A stretch of DNA of 64,000 nucleotides, taken from positions 1-64,000 of the forward strand of contig CANMWO010000001.1 in NCBI GenBank assembly GCA_947501695.1, in the 5' to 3' direction. The notes beneath the pieces are model-generated. The model ran no database searches. It was not told the DNA's origin and saw only the letters and a program-made list of their open reading frames with translations. Origin of the DNA: an uncultured Sphingomonadaceae bacterium (GTDB lineage: Bacteria > Pseudomonadota > Alphaproteobacteria > Sphingomonadales > Sphingomonadaceae). Each line of letters starts with the position of its first letter. Position 1 is the stretch's first letter. The translations under genes were made by a program, and so were the position numbers. Shown here in pieces: positions 19,482-28,987 of this stretch.

Positions 19482-19564
19482 TGCTTATCCTTTTCAGATG
19501 TAAAATTTTATCCTCAATAGCGCCCATGCTGCTGATATTCCAGAAAATCATCATCTATGGGTGA

Positions 19565-20506
19565 TTAGTCCTTTTCACCGGGCTGCGGCCGGTCAGCCAA
19601 GGCGGCGTTGAGTTCTGATCCAATCACCATGCCGAGGCCGATCAGGTAGAAGAAGATCAGTGTGATCATAACCCCAGCAAGGCTGCCATAGGTAAGTTGA
19701 TAATTGGCAGCATATTTCAGGAAGAGTGGCAACAAGCCGGTAATCAACAACCACCAGCCGCTAATGAACACCGCTCCCGGCCATTTAGGATAGGTGCGCG
19801 GTCGATATTGGCGAGGTGTGAGCATGCGAAACAACAGATAGAGGGTGATGAACAAGATCAAGAAGGGCAAGGCATTGGAGAGCGAAAACCAGGTTGTGCT
19901 TTCTTCCAGATTGGGAAAAAAATCACCCAAAAATTCGCTAATCCCTGCCAGTATAAATTGCGCGCTTAAAGCGAGCATAGCGAAAAATACCGACAAGATG
20001 ATAAGGCTGATGGAGGTTAGGCGGTATTCCCAAAATGCGCGCTGAGCCGTGACACCATAAGCGCGGTGAAGAATTTCACGGATGGTTTCGATCAGGCTAG
20101 CTGTGGTCCAAAGGCCGACAGCGGCACTGAACCAAAGCAAGGGGCCGGTCCTTGCGCTCATCGCATCGCTTATCGGGTCGTGCAGCGCGCCTGCAACAGA
20201 GGGCGGGACTGTGCGCAAAAAGGCTTCGACAAAATCGATGCCGATGGCTGTCTGACCGATGCTGCCGGCAATGGCAGCTGCGACGATGAAAAAAGAAAAT
20301 ACCGCCAATAAAGCAAGATAGGCAAAATTTCCGGCGAAGGTGAAGCCATCGGTATAGACGCCGACCGCTGTTCGTTCGACGACCGAAATAATCTGGCGCG
20401 GTAAATGGCCCTCCGCCAATGATCTGGCGGCTCGCTCGCTTTTTCGCCCCGGCCGCGATGGCTCTTCGCGCCGCGCTTCGGGGGAAAGAGGCGATGAGTC
20501 AGACAT
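19565..20506 (-). CDS. YihY/BrkB-family inner membrane protein
   Basis: A 313-residue protein with a charged N-terminal tail and about six membrane helices, matching the YihY (formerly RNase BN) family through segments such as NFAYLALLAVFSFFIVAAA and YGSLAGVMITLIFFYLIGL. Family function is not settled; the nuclease label is historical. It is 18 bases downstream of the DnaJ-like gene on the same strand. Confidence 0.85.
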   Translation of the reverse strand: MSDSSPLSPEARREEPSRPGRKSERAARSLAEGHLPRQIISVVERTAVGVYTDGFTFAGNFAYLALLAVFSFFIVAAAIAGSIGQTAIGIDFVEAFLRTVPPSVAGALHDPISDAMSARTGPLLWFSAAVGLWTTASLIETIREILHRAYGVTAQRAFWEYRLTSISLIILSVFFAMLALSAQFILAGISEFLGDFFPNLEESTTWFSLSNALPFLILFITLYLLFRMLTPRQYRPRTYPKWPGAVFISGWWLLITGLLPLFLKYAANYQLTYGSLAGVMITLIFFYLIGLGMVIGSELNAALADRPQPGEKD

Positions 20507-20524
20507 GAAGCCGTTCAGTCAAAT

Positions 20525-21445
20525 TCACACACCCATATCAGCGCGTGGGTTTTCGCTGTTGTCCCAGTTTTTGACAAATTCCGCCAGCTTCTCGTCATTT
20601 TCCGGCAATGTGATCATCAATGTCACCAGCTGATCACCGCGCCCGCTGGTTTTCTTGTGAAAGCCTTTATTCTTGAGGCGCAGGGTGTTGCCGGAATCGG
20701 AGCCAGCAGGGATGGACAGCATCACCGGGCCATCAACGGTCGGCACTTTGATCTTGGCACCTTCAACCGCTTCTTTCAGACTGATGGGAAGTTCCAGTTT
20801 CACATTATCGCCATCGCGCTCGTAAAAGGGATGGCCGTTAATGTGAATGGTCACAATCGCATCGCCATTGCCGCCTGGGCCCTGACGCCCTTTGCCGCCA
20901 AGCCGCATTTGCGTGCCTTCTTCGACGCCTTTGGGCAGGCTGAGGTCGATGGTCTTGCCATCTTCCATAGTGATCCGCTGTTTTTCAAGCGTGGCTGCCG
21001 CAACAAACTCCACTTTCAGCCGATAAGAAACATTGGCACCCTTGGGTGGCGGGGCGCTTTGCTGGCGAGAACCAAAGGGGCTGGAACTGCGCCCGCCGCC
21101 GCCAAAAAGGCCGTCAAATATGTCACCAAAATCGGAGCCGCTATTACCAAAATCAAATTGCTGACCGCCCGCGCCACGTGAATAGCCGCCGCCTGGTCCG
21201 CCGCCAAAACCATATCCGGCTGGATTACCTTCTGCATCAATCTCGCCGCGATCAAATTGCGCGCGCTTATCTTTGTCGAGCAACAAGTCATACGCCTTGG
21301 TGACATCGGAAAAGCGTTCCGTCGCCTTGGGGTTATCTTTGTTGCGATCGGGGTGCAGCTCTTTGGCGAGCTTGCGATAGGCGCTTTTAATCTCCTTCTC
21401 GCTGGCCCCTTTGGCCACGCCCAATGCCTGATACGGATCTGCCAT
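20525..21445 (-). CDS. DnaJ C-terminal domain co-chaperone (CbpA-like)
   Basis: A 306-residue type II J-protein. The J-domain is at residues 4-66 with the HPD motif (KELHPDRNKDNP); a Gly/Phe-rich linker follows (about 78-125), and then two beta-domain client-binding modules and the dimerisation tail. There is no zinc-finger Cys repeat, so it is CbpA-like rather than DnaJ proper. It would stimulate DnaK ATPase and deliver clients. Confidence 0.88.
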   Translation of the reverse strand: MADPYQALGVAKGASEKEIKSAYRKLAKELHPDRNKDNPKATERFSDVTKAYDLLLDKDKRAQFDRGEIDAEGNPAGYGFGGGPGGGYSRGAGGQQFDFGNSGSDFGDIFDGLFGGGGRSSSPFGSRQQSAPPPKGANVSYRLKVEFVAAATLEKQRITMEDGKTIDLSLPKGVEEGTQMRLGGKGRQGPGGNGDAIVTIHINGHPFYERDGDNVKLELPISLKEAVEGAKIKVPTVDGPVMLSIPAGSDSGNTLRLKNKGFHKKTSGRGDQLVTLMITLPENDEKLAEFVKNWDNSENPRADMGV

Positions 21446-21516
21446 TATACGCCCTTTATCAATTCCTTATCTCTCTTCAAGATTGGAACTATTACTCTTT
21501 AATTCAACTCAGTGTC

Positions 21517-21978
21517 TTATTGAGGTACTACGGCATCCGCAACTTTATTGTGACGCGTGAAGCGCAGCAGCAGATAGAGCACTAGACCCAAAGGCCCCAG
21601 CATCAACACAAAAAACAATATGGGAACCTGAATCCAGCGTGCAAATCCGTAATTATCCGCGTTGCGCGCGACCCACATGCCGACAAACAGATCAAAGGCA
21701 AGATAATGTGTCCAGCCAACCACTGCTCCGCCGTCGGTAGCCAGCAATGCTTTCACTCCAGCCAAACTACCAAAGTCTGGCGGGCCACCGCTGCCTCCGC
21801 CATCAATCAGCCCGGTTAAAAGCGGAATGACGATCACAGCATAGGTGAGTGAGAGTAGGGCAACTCCGCCATAGAAGACGCCTTTCATTACAATATCCCG
21901 GCGCGGTGCAAAGGCCAATATTAGCCACATGACCAATGCCCAGTTGTTGGCGATTGTGAATATGAGTTCCCAGTTCAC
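21517..21978 (-). CDS. ABA4-like (DUF4281) membrane protein
   Basis: A 153-residue four-helix membrane protein with the ABA4-family features NWALVMWLILAFAPR near the start, GWTHYLAFDLFVGMW in the middle and LGPLGLVLYLLLR near the end. Plant ABA4 is needed for neoxanthin formation; in bacteria the role is unknown, though carotenoid-making sphingomonads commonly carry one. No carotenoid genes are adjacent. Confidence 0.82.
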   Translation of the reverse strand: MNWELIFTIANNWALVMWLILAFAPRRDIVMKGVFYGGVALLSLTYAVIVIPLLTGLIDGGGSGGPPDFGSLAGVKALLATDGGAVVGWTHYLAFDLFVGMWVARNADNYGFARWIQVPILFFVLMLGPLGLVLYLLLRFTRHNKVADAVVPQ

Positions 21979-22072
21979 GATGCGTTTCCCCTCATCCTAT
22001 GCAGCTGGGGTTAGCATGAAAAAGTCTGCTGGGCTATTTGCTAGGTTGTCTAAGGGCTGATCACCTTGGCGC

Positions 22073-22100
22073 TTGACAGAAGAGCAGGTTCGTAGATTAT
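22073..22100 (+). promoter_or_regulatory. sigma70-type promoter of the imuA-imuB-dnaE2 cassette
   Basis: A perfect TTGACA at 22073-22078 is followed after 16 bases by GATTAT at 22095-22100. Transcription would begin about six to nine bases later, practically at the imuA ATG (22111). Confidence 0.6.
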
Positions 22101-22101
22101 A

Positions 22102-22116
22102 GAACATAACATGAAC
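22102..22116. promoter_or_regulatory. LexA operator, GAAC-N7-GAAC
   Basis: GAAC at 22102-22105 and GAAC at 22113-22116 are spaced by seven bases, exactly the direct-repeat LexA box of alphaproteobacteria. It sits downstream of the -10 and covers the imuA start codon, so bound LexA would block the start of transcription. Confidence 0.85.
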
Positions 22117-22929
22117 ATTAGTGATTCTTTGCATCCAATAAGTTTGAATGGAGCGGCGGCCCTGTCGCTGTCTTCTGCGTCATGCCTGAGTGAAAATATC
22201 AAGAAAGAAGATAATATCCTCTTAGGTGCCGAGCGCTTTGATCATGCGTTGCGGCAAGGATTGCCCAGAACCGCCTTGCACGAAGTACAAGCTGCTCTGA
22301 AAACCGACATGCCGTGCGCTTCGGCATTTTCCTTGCTTCTTGCAGAACGCTGCCGACTGTCCGGGCAAATGGCAAATAGCCCGATATTGTGGATTGATGA
22401 GAAACAATCTCAAAGGTGCAAAACATCGCTCTATCCTCCGGGTCTGGTTGCGCTAGGTATTGATCCTAATCAGATCATTCATGCCAAAGCAGCCAATATA
22501 ATCACGGCGTTAAAAACTGCGGCAGATGCCGTCCGTTCCCATGCCGTTGCGGCTGTGATACTCGCGCTCTCCGGTAAAAATCCACGCGGTCTGGATTTGA
22601 CGGCAACCCGCCGCTTGTCTCTTTTTGCACGGGAAAGCGGTGTGACCGTTTTCCTGTTACGCGACACGCTCTCTTCGCTTTCAACCGCAGCCTATAGTCG
22701 TTGGCAAATATCATCTGCGCCATCCCGGCCCTTGGAAGCGAACGCCCCCGGTCATCCTGTTTTTGATGTGAAATTGCTGCGCCACAGGCGCGGAATAGAG
22801 GGGCTTTCAAGCCGATTGGAATGGAATTGTGACAGTAGAATATTTGAGGAACAGGCGCCGGATATTAGCGCTGTTCCTGCCGTTTCTGTCTTCGGAACGG
22901 ATTATCAGGAGCAACGCAGACGCGCTTGA
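22111..22929 (+). CDS. imuA: ImuA, RecA-like SOS mutagenesis protein
   Basis: A 272-residue RecA-fold protein of the ImuA/SulA-related group, here first in an imuA-imuB-dnaE2 cassette. Recognisable parts are RFDHALRQGLPRTALHEVQAA at the start of the fold and the YPPGLVALGIDPNQIIHAKA region. ImuA scaffolds the ImuB-DnaE2 translesion complex after DNA damage. There is no Shine-Dalgarno before the ATG, and the promoter places the start of the message almost on it, so a leaderless message is likely. Its end overlaps imuB by about 100 bases. Confidence 0.85.
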   Translation: MNISDSLHPISLNGAAALSLSSASCLSENIKKEDNILLGAERFDHALRQGLPRTALHEVQAALKTDMPCASAFSLLLAERCRLSGQMANSPILWIDEKQSQRCKTSLYPPGLVALGIDPNQIIHAKAANIITALKTAADAVRSHAVAAVILALSGKNPRGLDLTATRRLSLFARESGVTVFLLRDTLSSLSTAAYSRWQISSAPSRPLEANAPGHPVFDVKLLRHRRGIEGLSSRLEWNCDSRIFEEQAPDISAVPAVSVFGTDYQEQRRRA

Positions 22930-24385
22930 CAATATAGACACGCGGCCTTTCGCACTTGTGGAGAAAAGCCGTGGCGCCCTTATCTTGGCAGCGCTTGACC
23001 GTCAGGCACAGGAACATGGGCTGCATATCGCTATGCCTCTGGCAGATGCGCGTGCCCGGGTGCCCGAGTTGATCATATTTGATCATGATGGTGATGCCGA
23101 TACGCAGTTACTTGAAAAGCTTGCCGAGGCTTGTGAGCGCTATACGCCGATGGTCGCGCTGCATCTGCCGCAATCACTGGTGCTTGATATATCCGGTTGC
23201 GTGCATCTGTTCGGCAATGAACAAATATTGGTGCAAGATGTCGAGGATCGTTTCGATGGCGCGGGCCTGTCTGTGCAGTGGGCCTTGGCGGGGACGGTTG
23301 ATGCAGCGCTGGCGCTCGCCCGATTTGGTTTGAAGGAAGGGGCGCAGGCGCAGTTGCCGGTGGCGGCTCTCGACATGAACGAGAGAACACACAAAGCGCT
23401 GGAACGCGCCGGGCTTTATCATATCGGAGATTTGGCAGACCGTCCGCGGGCACCGCTGGCCGCACGTTTTGGCGCAGAGCTGGTATTGAAACTGGAACGT
23501 TTGCTGGGGCAGGAAGATCGCCCCGTTAATCCGAAGCGTAAAAGCTCTGCTATCATCACCGAACGGCGCTTTGCTGAACCAATGGGGCATATCGATAGCG
23601 CCTTACTATGCCTGCATGAGCTGTTCATTGAGGCCGCACATATCCTGGAAGAAAGAAAGCAGGGCGCCCGTAAAATACGGATGCAGCTATTCCGCTGTGA
23701 TGGTCATGTCGCTAATCTGGCGATTGAAACGGGCGCACCGACCCGTGACGACAAGCTGTTCCGACGCTTGTTGAATGAACGGATTGATACGCTGAACGAC
23801 CCGCTCGACCCTGGTTTTGGCTATGATCTCGTGCGCTTGTCCATTGCTGCTGCTGAATCCCTGAACGCTGTGCAAACCGACATAAATGGGGAGCGCGATG
23901 CGGCATCGGATGAAGCTGCTTTGCTTAGTCAACTTAGCATTCGTTTAGGCCGGCAAGATGTGCAGCGTTTTGAGCCAGCCAATAGCTATATTCCCGAACA
24001 TGGTCTGCATACTCGCGCTGCACTGGATTATAAGAAGCCCTTTGTCTGGGATCGACCTGAATCAGGGGCGCCGCCGGCTCGTCCGCTATTCCTGTTTGAT
24101 CCGCCGCAACATATCGAGGTGATGGCCGAAGTACCAGACGGTCCGCCGCGCCGTTTCAAATGGAAACGCGTTACCCATGATGTCACGCATGCAGAAGGGC
24201 CAGAGCGGATTGCATCGACATGGTGGCGTCGGCGGCAGGGCCATTTGCCGGGTAACGCAGGCCTGACCCGTGACTATTACCGCGTCGAAGATAGCGAAGG
24301 GCGGCGTTACTGGCTGTTCCGTTACGGGCTATATGGAACCGAGAAAGCCCAACCTGACTGGTTTATTCACGGTAGCTTCGCATGA
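22829..24385 (+). CDS. imuB: ImuB, Y-family polymerase-like protein
   Basis: A 518-residue Y-family homologue that starts at a GTG inside the imuA end. The palm begins RRILALFLPFLSSERI and has the family order, with a helix-hairpin-helix-type segment around ERAGLYHIGDLADRP. ImuB usually lacks the acidic polymerase residues and acts as an adaptor that binds the beta clamp and DnaE2; the usual catalytic Asp of the first strand is indeed replaced here (LALFLPFLSSE). It overlaps dnaE2 by four bases. Confidence 0.88.
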   Translation: MTVEYLRNRRRILALFLPFLSSERIIRSNADALDNIDTRPFALVEKSRGALILAALDRQAQEHGLHIAMPLADARARVPELIIFDHDGDADTQLLEKLAEACERYTPMVALHLPQSLVLDISGCVHLFGNEQILVQDVEDRFDGAGLSVQWALAGTVDAALALARFGLKEGAQAQLPVAALDMNERTHKALERAGLYHIGDLADRPRAPLAARFGAELVLKLERLLGQEDRPVNPKRKSSAIITERRFAEPMGHIDSALLCLHELFIEAAHILEERKQGARKIRMQLFRCDGHVANLAIETGAPTRDDKLFRRLLNERIDTLNDPLDPGFGYDLVRLSIAAAESLNAVQTDINGERDAASDEAALLSQLSIRLGRQDVQRFEPANSYIPEHGLHTRAALDYKKPFVWDRPESGAPPARPLFLFDPPQHIEVMAEVPDGPPRRFKWKRVTHDVTHAEGPERIASTWWRRRQGHLPGNAGLTRDYYRVEDSEGRRYWLFRYGLYGTEKAQPDWFIHGSFA

Positions 24386-27300
24386 CCGATTTTGCCGAAC
24401 TGGTCGCTGCGACACATTATAGTTTTCTGCGCGGGGCATCTTCGCCAACGGATATGGTGTTGCACGCCATGGATCTGGGCATGAACGGGATTGGCATTGC
24501 CGATAGAAACAGCGTGGGAGGTGTCGTACGTGCCCATGTGGCACTGCGCCAAGCGCGGGAAGATGCTGCAGAAGAAGGTGTAGAGCTACCGTCCTTTCAC
24601 CTGATCGTTGGGGCGCGTTTGTGTTTTGTGGACGAGATGCCAGATATTATTGCTTATCCGGTCAATCGCAAAGGGTGGGGGCGGCTGACGCGATTGCTTT
24701 CTACCGGCAATTTGCGCACGGAGAAAGGCGCTTGCCATCTTATGCTTGGTGATCTCCTGAAATTTCATCGGGACATGCAATTTATCGCCATGGCGGGTGA
24801 AGACGAGCTCAAACTTTTGCAGCCTTTGATGGATGTCGCGCACGACCGATTATGGGCCGGCGTGACGATGCCGCGGGATGGAGCAGACCGCCGCTATCTC
24901 GTTAGACTGCAAAAAGAGGCCGCTCGGCTGGGATTGCCCTTGTTGGCCACTAATGCGCCATTATTTGCGAGTGCCGAGCAGCGCCCGTTAAGCGATATAC
25001 TGACCTGCATATCTGAAAAAACGACAATCGGCGAAGCGGGTCGCCTGCTCGCAAAAAATGCCGAAGCGCATCTGAAGCCACCGCAGGAAATGGGGCGCCT
25101 ATTTGCCGATTGCCCGGAAGCTATAGAGGAAACCCAGCGGTTTCTATCCGGCATCCATTTCTCGCTCGACGAGCTGAGTTACCATTATCCCGATGAGCCG
25201 GTACCGGAAGGATGGACACCGCAAGCATGGCTCGAACATCTTACACGGGAGGCTGCCGCTAAAGCGCATCCAGAGGGCGTTCCCAATAAATTATCTGCCA
25301 AGCTGAGCGAAGAATTAGAGTTGATCGATAAGCTCGAATATGCGCCCTATTTTCTGACGGTCCATGACATTGTTCGCCATGCGCGTTCCAAAGGTATATT
25401 GTGCCAAGGTCGCGGCAGTGCGGCCAACAGCGTTGTTTGCTATCTGCTCGATATTACGGCGGTCGATCCGATGAAGCATGATCTGCTTTTCTCACGTTTC
25501 ATTTCCAAAGAACGCAAAGAACCGCCCGATATTGATGTTGATTTCGAGCATGAACGCCGTGAGGAAATCATCCAGTATATCTATGATCGGTACGGCCGCA
25601 GCCGTGCCGCTATCGCTGCAACGGTTGTGCATTATCGTTCGCGCAGCGCAATCCGCGAAGTGGGCAAGGCGCTGGGCCTGTCGGAAGACATTACCAGCCG
25701 TCTTTCGAGCACTGTTTGGGGAAGCTGGTCCACCAAAGACCCGGATAAGCGTTTCGGGGAAACCGGACTTGATCCGGACAATCCGGAAATTGCGCGTCTT
25801 GGCGCTCTGGTGCAGCAGATACTAGAATTTCCGCGGCACCTGTCACAGCATGTCGGCGGCTTTGTGCTGACGCAAGACCGGCTCGACGAAACTGTGCCGA
25901 TTCATAATGCGGCGATGGAAGACCGCACTTTCATTGAATGGGACAAAAATGATATTGATGCGCTCGGCTTGATGAAGGTCGATGTTCTGGCACTCGGCAT
26001 GCTCACTTGTATCCGCAAATGCTTTGATATGATGCGGACATATGGTCTGGGAGATTATGCACTGGCGACGGTCCCGACCGAAGATCCCGTCACTTATGAT
26101 ATGCTGTGTAAGGGTGATAGCGTCGGCGTGTTTCAGGTCGAAAGCCGGGCGCAGATGAACATGCTGCCGCGCCTTCGCCCGCGTGAATTTTATGATCTGG
26201 TCATTCAGGTTGCCATTGTGCGCCCCGGGCCGATTGAAGGGGACATGGTCCACCCCTATTTGCGCCGCCGTTCCGGTGTCGAGAAAACCGAATATCCGTC
26301 ACCCGCCCCGCCGCATGATCCCGATGAACTGAGAGGCGTATTAGGGCGTACTTTTGGCGTGCCGCTGTTTCAGGAACAGGCGATGAAGCTGGCCATTGTG
26401 GCAGCCAATTTTTCGCCTACCGATGCCAACAAACTGCGCCGTGCCATGGCGACATTCCGCAATGTCGGTACCATCCACCATTTTCAGGCAAAGATGATCG
26501 AGGGGATGGTTGAACGCGGCTATGAACGCGAATTTGCCGAGCGATGCTACAACCAGATACAGGGATTTGGCAGCTATGGCTTTCCGGAAAGCCATGCCCA
26601 GTCTTTTGCCATATTGGTTTACATATCCTCGTGGATAAAATGCCACCATCCGGCGGTTTTCGCCGCTGCCTTGCTCAATTCACAGCCGATGGGCTTTTAC
26701 GCGCCAGCCCAAATCATTCGCGATGCACGTGAACATGATGTGGAGGTGCGCAGCATCGATATTAATCACAGCCAGTGGGATAATATATTGGAAGCGCGCC
26801 ATGACTGTAGTCACGCTCTGCGTCTGGGCTTGCGGCAAATTGATAGTTTTCGGGAGATATGGGCCGAGCGGATAATCGCTTGCCGACCTTTTTCATCGAT
26901 TGAAGAGCTAGCCCATGACGCGAAATTGCCGCAGCGCGCGATGCAATTGCTGGCTGATGCGGATGCTTGCCGGTCGATCGGATTGGACCGCAGGCAGGCA
27001 TTATGGGAGGTACGCCGTACGCCAAATGGAACCTTGCCATTATTTGCCGCAGCCGATGCAAGGGAACTGGCCTTGGAGGAAGATGCGCGGCTGCCTGACA
27101 TGACCAGGCGGGAACATGTGATTACGGATTATCAGACAACGCGATTGTCGCTGAAAGGACACCCGATGGAATTTTTGCGGGAAGCCTTTGATAGCCAGAA
27201 AGTGATGCGCTGCGCCGATGTCGCCCATGCTAAAAACGGATCATTTGCCGACGTGGCAGGAATAGTGCTGATCCGTCAGCGCCCCGGCAAAGGCAATGCG

Positions 27301-27606
27301 ATTTTCGCGACGCTGGAAGATGAAACGGGCGTTGCTAATATCCTCATCTGGGCAAGGCTGTTCGAACGTTATCGCCGCCCGATCATGTCAGCGCGCCTCA
27401 TGAAGGTCCGTGGAGAAGTACAGAAAAGCAAAGAAGGTGTGATCCATATTATCGCCAGTCATGTGGAGGATTGTACCGATCGTCTCGATAGGATTGCTAC
27501 GGCTAAGCCGGGCGTAAAAGCTGACAATATAAAGACAGCGCACGTGACCAACCGACATCATCCCCGCAATGTACGTATTCTACCAGGATCGCGTGATTTT
27601 CATTGA
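24382..27606 (+). CDS. dnaE2: error-prone DNA polymerase III alpha subunit DnaE2
   Basis: A 1074-residue C-family polymerase. Order: N-terminal PHP domain (FAELVAATHYSFLRGASSP), polymerase core with the catalytic acidic pair in PPDIDVDFEHERREE, helix-hairpin-helix region, and a C-terminal OB fold (FADVAGIVLIRQRPGKG). Shorter than replicative DnaE, as expected for DnaE2. It starts with an ATGA overlap with imuB, so the three proteins of the damage-induced mutasome are translationally coupled and share the LexA operator. Confidence 0.95.
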   Translation: MTDFAELVAATHYSFLRGASSPTDMVLHAMDLGMNGIGIADRNSVGGVVRAHVALRQAREDAAEEGVELPSFHLIVGARLCFVDEMPDIIAYPVNRKGWGRLTRLLSTGNLRTEKGACHLMLGDLLKFHRDMQFIAMAGEDELKLLQPLMDVAHDRLWAGVTMPRDGADRRYLVRLQKEAARLGLPLLATNAPLFASAEQRPLSDILTCISEKTTIGEAGRLLAKNAEAHLKPPQEMGRLFADCPEAIEETQRFLSGIHFSLDELSYHYPDEPVPEGWTPQAWLEHLTREAAAKAHPEGVPNKLSAKLSEELELIDKLEYAPYFLTVHDIVRHARSKGILCQGRGSAANSVVCYLLDITAVDPMKHDLLFSRFISKERKEPPDIDVDFEHERREEIIQYIYDRYGRSRAAIAATVVHYRSRSAIREVGKALGLSEDITSRLSSTVWGSWSTKDPDKRFGETGLDPDNPEIARLGALVQQILEFPRHLSQHVGGFVLTQDRLDETVPIHNAAMEDRTFIEWDKNDIDALGLMKVDVLALGMLTCIRKCFDMMRTYGLGDYALATVPTEDPVTYDMLCKGDSVGVFQVESRAQMNMLPRLRPREFYDLVIQVAIVRPGPIEGDMVHPYLRRRSGVEKTEYPSPAPPHDPDELRGVLGRTFGVPLFQEQAMKLAIVAANFSPTDANKLRRAMATFRNVGTIHHFQAKMIEGMVERGYEREFAERCYNQIQGFGSYGFPESHAQSFAILVYISSWIKCHHPAVFAAALLNSQPMGFYAPAQIIRDAREHDVEVRSIDINHSQWDNILEARHDCSHALRLGLRQIDSFREIWAERIIACRPFSSIEELAHDAKLPQRAMQLLADADACRSIGLDRRQALWEVRRTPNGTLPLFAAADARELALEEDARLPDMTRREHVITDYQTTRLSLKGHPMEFLREAFDSQKVMRCADVAHAKNGSFADVAGIVLIRQRPGKGNAIFATLEDETGVANILIWARLFERYRRPIMSARLMKVRGEVQKSKEGVIHIIASHVEDCTDRLDRIATAKPGVKADNIKTAHVTNRHHPRNVRILPGSRDFH

Positions 27607-27736
27607 ATGTGAAGAGATGTTAGTCAGCATCAGCAAGCATTTGGTTCAGCTTATAGAAGTAATTGCCTGTTTATCGACAGTGGGTCTGATGTTGGGATAG
27701 TCGACGCTAGGATCAACGTATTGAAAGGCCGAAGTC

Positions 27737-28141
27737 ATGTCCGTGCAACATATCTTGAAAAAAAGCGTGATTGGACTGGCTGGTCTTTTATGGTTTTCCA
27801 ATGCAGCGGCTGAAACATCCACACCCATCGATACGCCGGAACGATTTTCTGTTCTGGTAACTTATGGTGATGACGAATGCCCCGAGGCGGAAGCAGACGA
27901 AATTGTCGTTTGCGCGCAGCAGCCAGAATCGGAACGCTATCGCATCCCCAAAAAGTTACGGGAAACCGAAAAGGAATTGACCGGAGAGCAAAGCTGGAGC
28001 TCAAGAGTGGCTTCTCATGAGGAAGTTGCAAGAACCAGTCGTCCCAATAGTTGTTCTGTTGTGGGGACAAATGGCTGGACGGGCTGTCAGGCTTCTATCA
28101 TGCGACAATGGTTTGATGAGAGGCGCAACGATGGACAATGA
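27737..28141 (+). CDS. small secreted conserved protein, function unknown
   Basis: A 134-residue protein with a signal peptide (cleavage likely after NAAAE) and a conserved block ECPEAEADEIVVCAQQPESE followed by RYRIPKKLRE. Two cysteines flank the DEIVVC element and two more lie near the end (NSCSVVG and TGCQAS), suggesting two disulfides. I recall similar proteins from sphingomonads, always annotated hypothetical. It converges with the thioredoxin-fold gene. Confidence 0.7.
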   Translation: MSVQHILKKSVIGLAGLLWFSNAAAETSTPIDTPERFSVLVTYGDDECPEAEADEIVVCAQQPESERYRIPKKLRETEKELTGEQSWSSRVASHEEVARTSRPNSCSVVGTNGWTGCQASIMRQWFDERRNDGQ

Positions 28142-28166
28142 TCTTTCAATGATAATGGCACCGGTA

Positions 28167-28832
28167 TTACCGGACCAAAAGCAATCTTGCTTCTTCTATG
28201 GCCTTTTGAAATTCACCTTTCGTAGCGCCGCCACGAACGAGTATTGGGCCAATCAAATACGCCGGTGTCCCTTTAAGGCCTAACGCAAAGGCTTGTAGAC
28301 GGATATTGTTTAACTGGTCTTCGATTTCTTGTTGATGAATTTTTAGATCAACCAGTATCTGTTCCCAACTTCCGCCTGATTTTTTGACCGCCAACTTTAG
28401 TTGCTCATCTGTAAGCCCACGGCCTGTCATCAATGCGTCGTAAAAGGACGGATAAATCCCTTGATAATCTGAGGCCAGTGCAACTTGTGCCGCGCGTTCT
28501 GACGCCGGCCCAAAGATAGGCCAATCCTTGTAAGTAATGCGGCTCCGGCCATCTTCCTCAATCGCTTGCTGTAACGCGGGATGGGCAATTCGGCAGGCCG
28601 TGCAACCATAGTCATTGAAGGAGATAATCGTAACGTCGGCGCCGGGAACATTTGTTGCCGGGGAACTTTGATCTGATCGAATTTCTTTTACCGTAGCATG
28701 GTCACCAACATTCTCTCCAACGGAGCGTTGGTTTCTTAAAAAGATCGATGTGGCTATCCCTGCGACGACCAGACCGGAGAGCTGGATTGCCGATCTTCGA
28801 TTCAATCGCATTTTTGAAATCGCTTTAGCCAT
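28167..28832 (-). CDS. DsbA-family thioredoxin-fold protein, Tat-like export signal
   Basis: A ~221-residue protein with an N-terminal signal containing NRRSAIQLSGLVVAGIA, close to a twin-arginine motif, then a DsbA/DsbG-type domain with the redox motif CTAC (YGCTACRIAHPALQQ) and a cis-proline loop in LKGTPAYLIG. It probably makes or repairs disulfides in the periplasm. The start is uncertain: ATGs at 28874, 28832 and 28811 all lack a clear ribosome site; 28832 keeps the signal intact. The gene lies just outside the copper cluster. Confidence 0.78.
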   Translation of the reverse strand: MAKAISKMRLNRRSAIQLSGLVVAGIATSIFLRNQRSVGENVGDHATVKEIRSDQSSPATNVPGADVTIISFNDYGCTACRIAHPALQQAIEEDGRSRITYKDWPIFGPASERAAQVALASDYQGIYPSFYDALMTGRGLTDEQLKLAVKKSGGSWEQILVDLKIHQQEIEDQLNNIRLQAFALGLKGTPAYLIGPILVRGGATKGEFQKAIEEARLLLVR

Positions 28833-28965
28833 AGGCTGTTCGGATAAATGCAGAACATTCACAAAACAAGGCATCGGCTGCGAAGTCTTGTTCGATCAGC
28901 CGAATATCAACCTGCCGGCTACATGCTCTAGTGTTAGATTTCCAAATTATGCCCGTTCTATCCCG

Positions 28966-28983
28966 AAAGCGGACATTAGAAAT
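28966..28983. repeat. left copy of an 18-bp inverted repeat flanking the copper cluster
   Basis: AAAGCGGACATTAGAAAT here is the exact reverse complement of 32103-32120. It lies four bases beyond the copB stop codon. Confidence 0.85.
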
Positions 28984-28987
28984 GACA

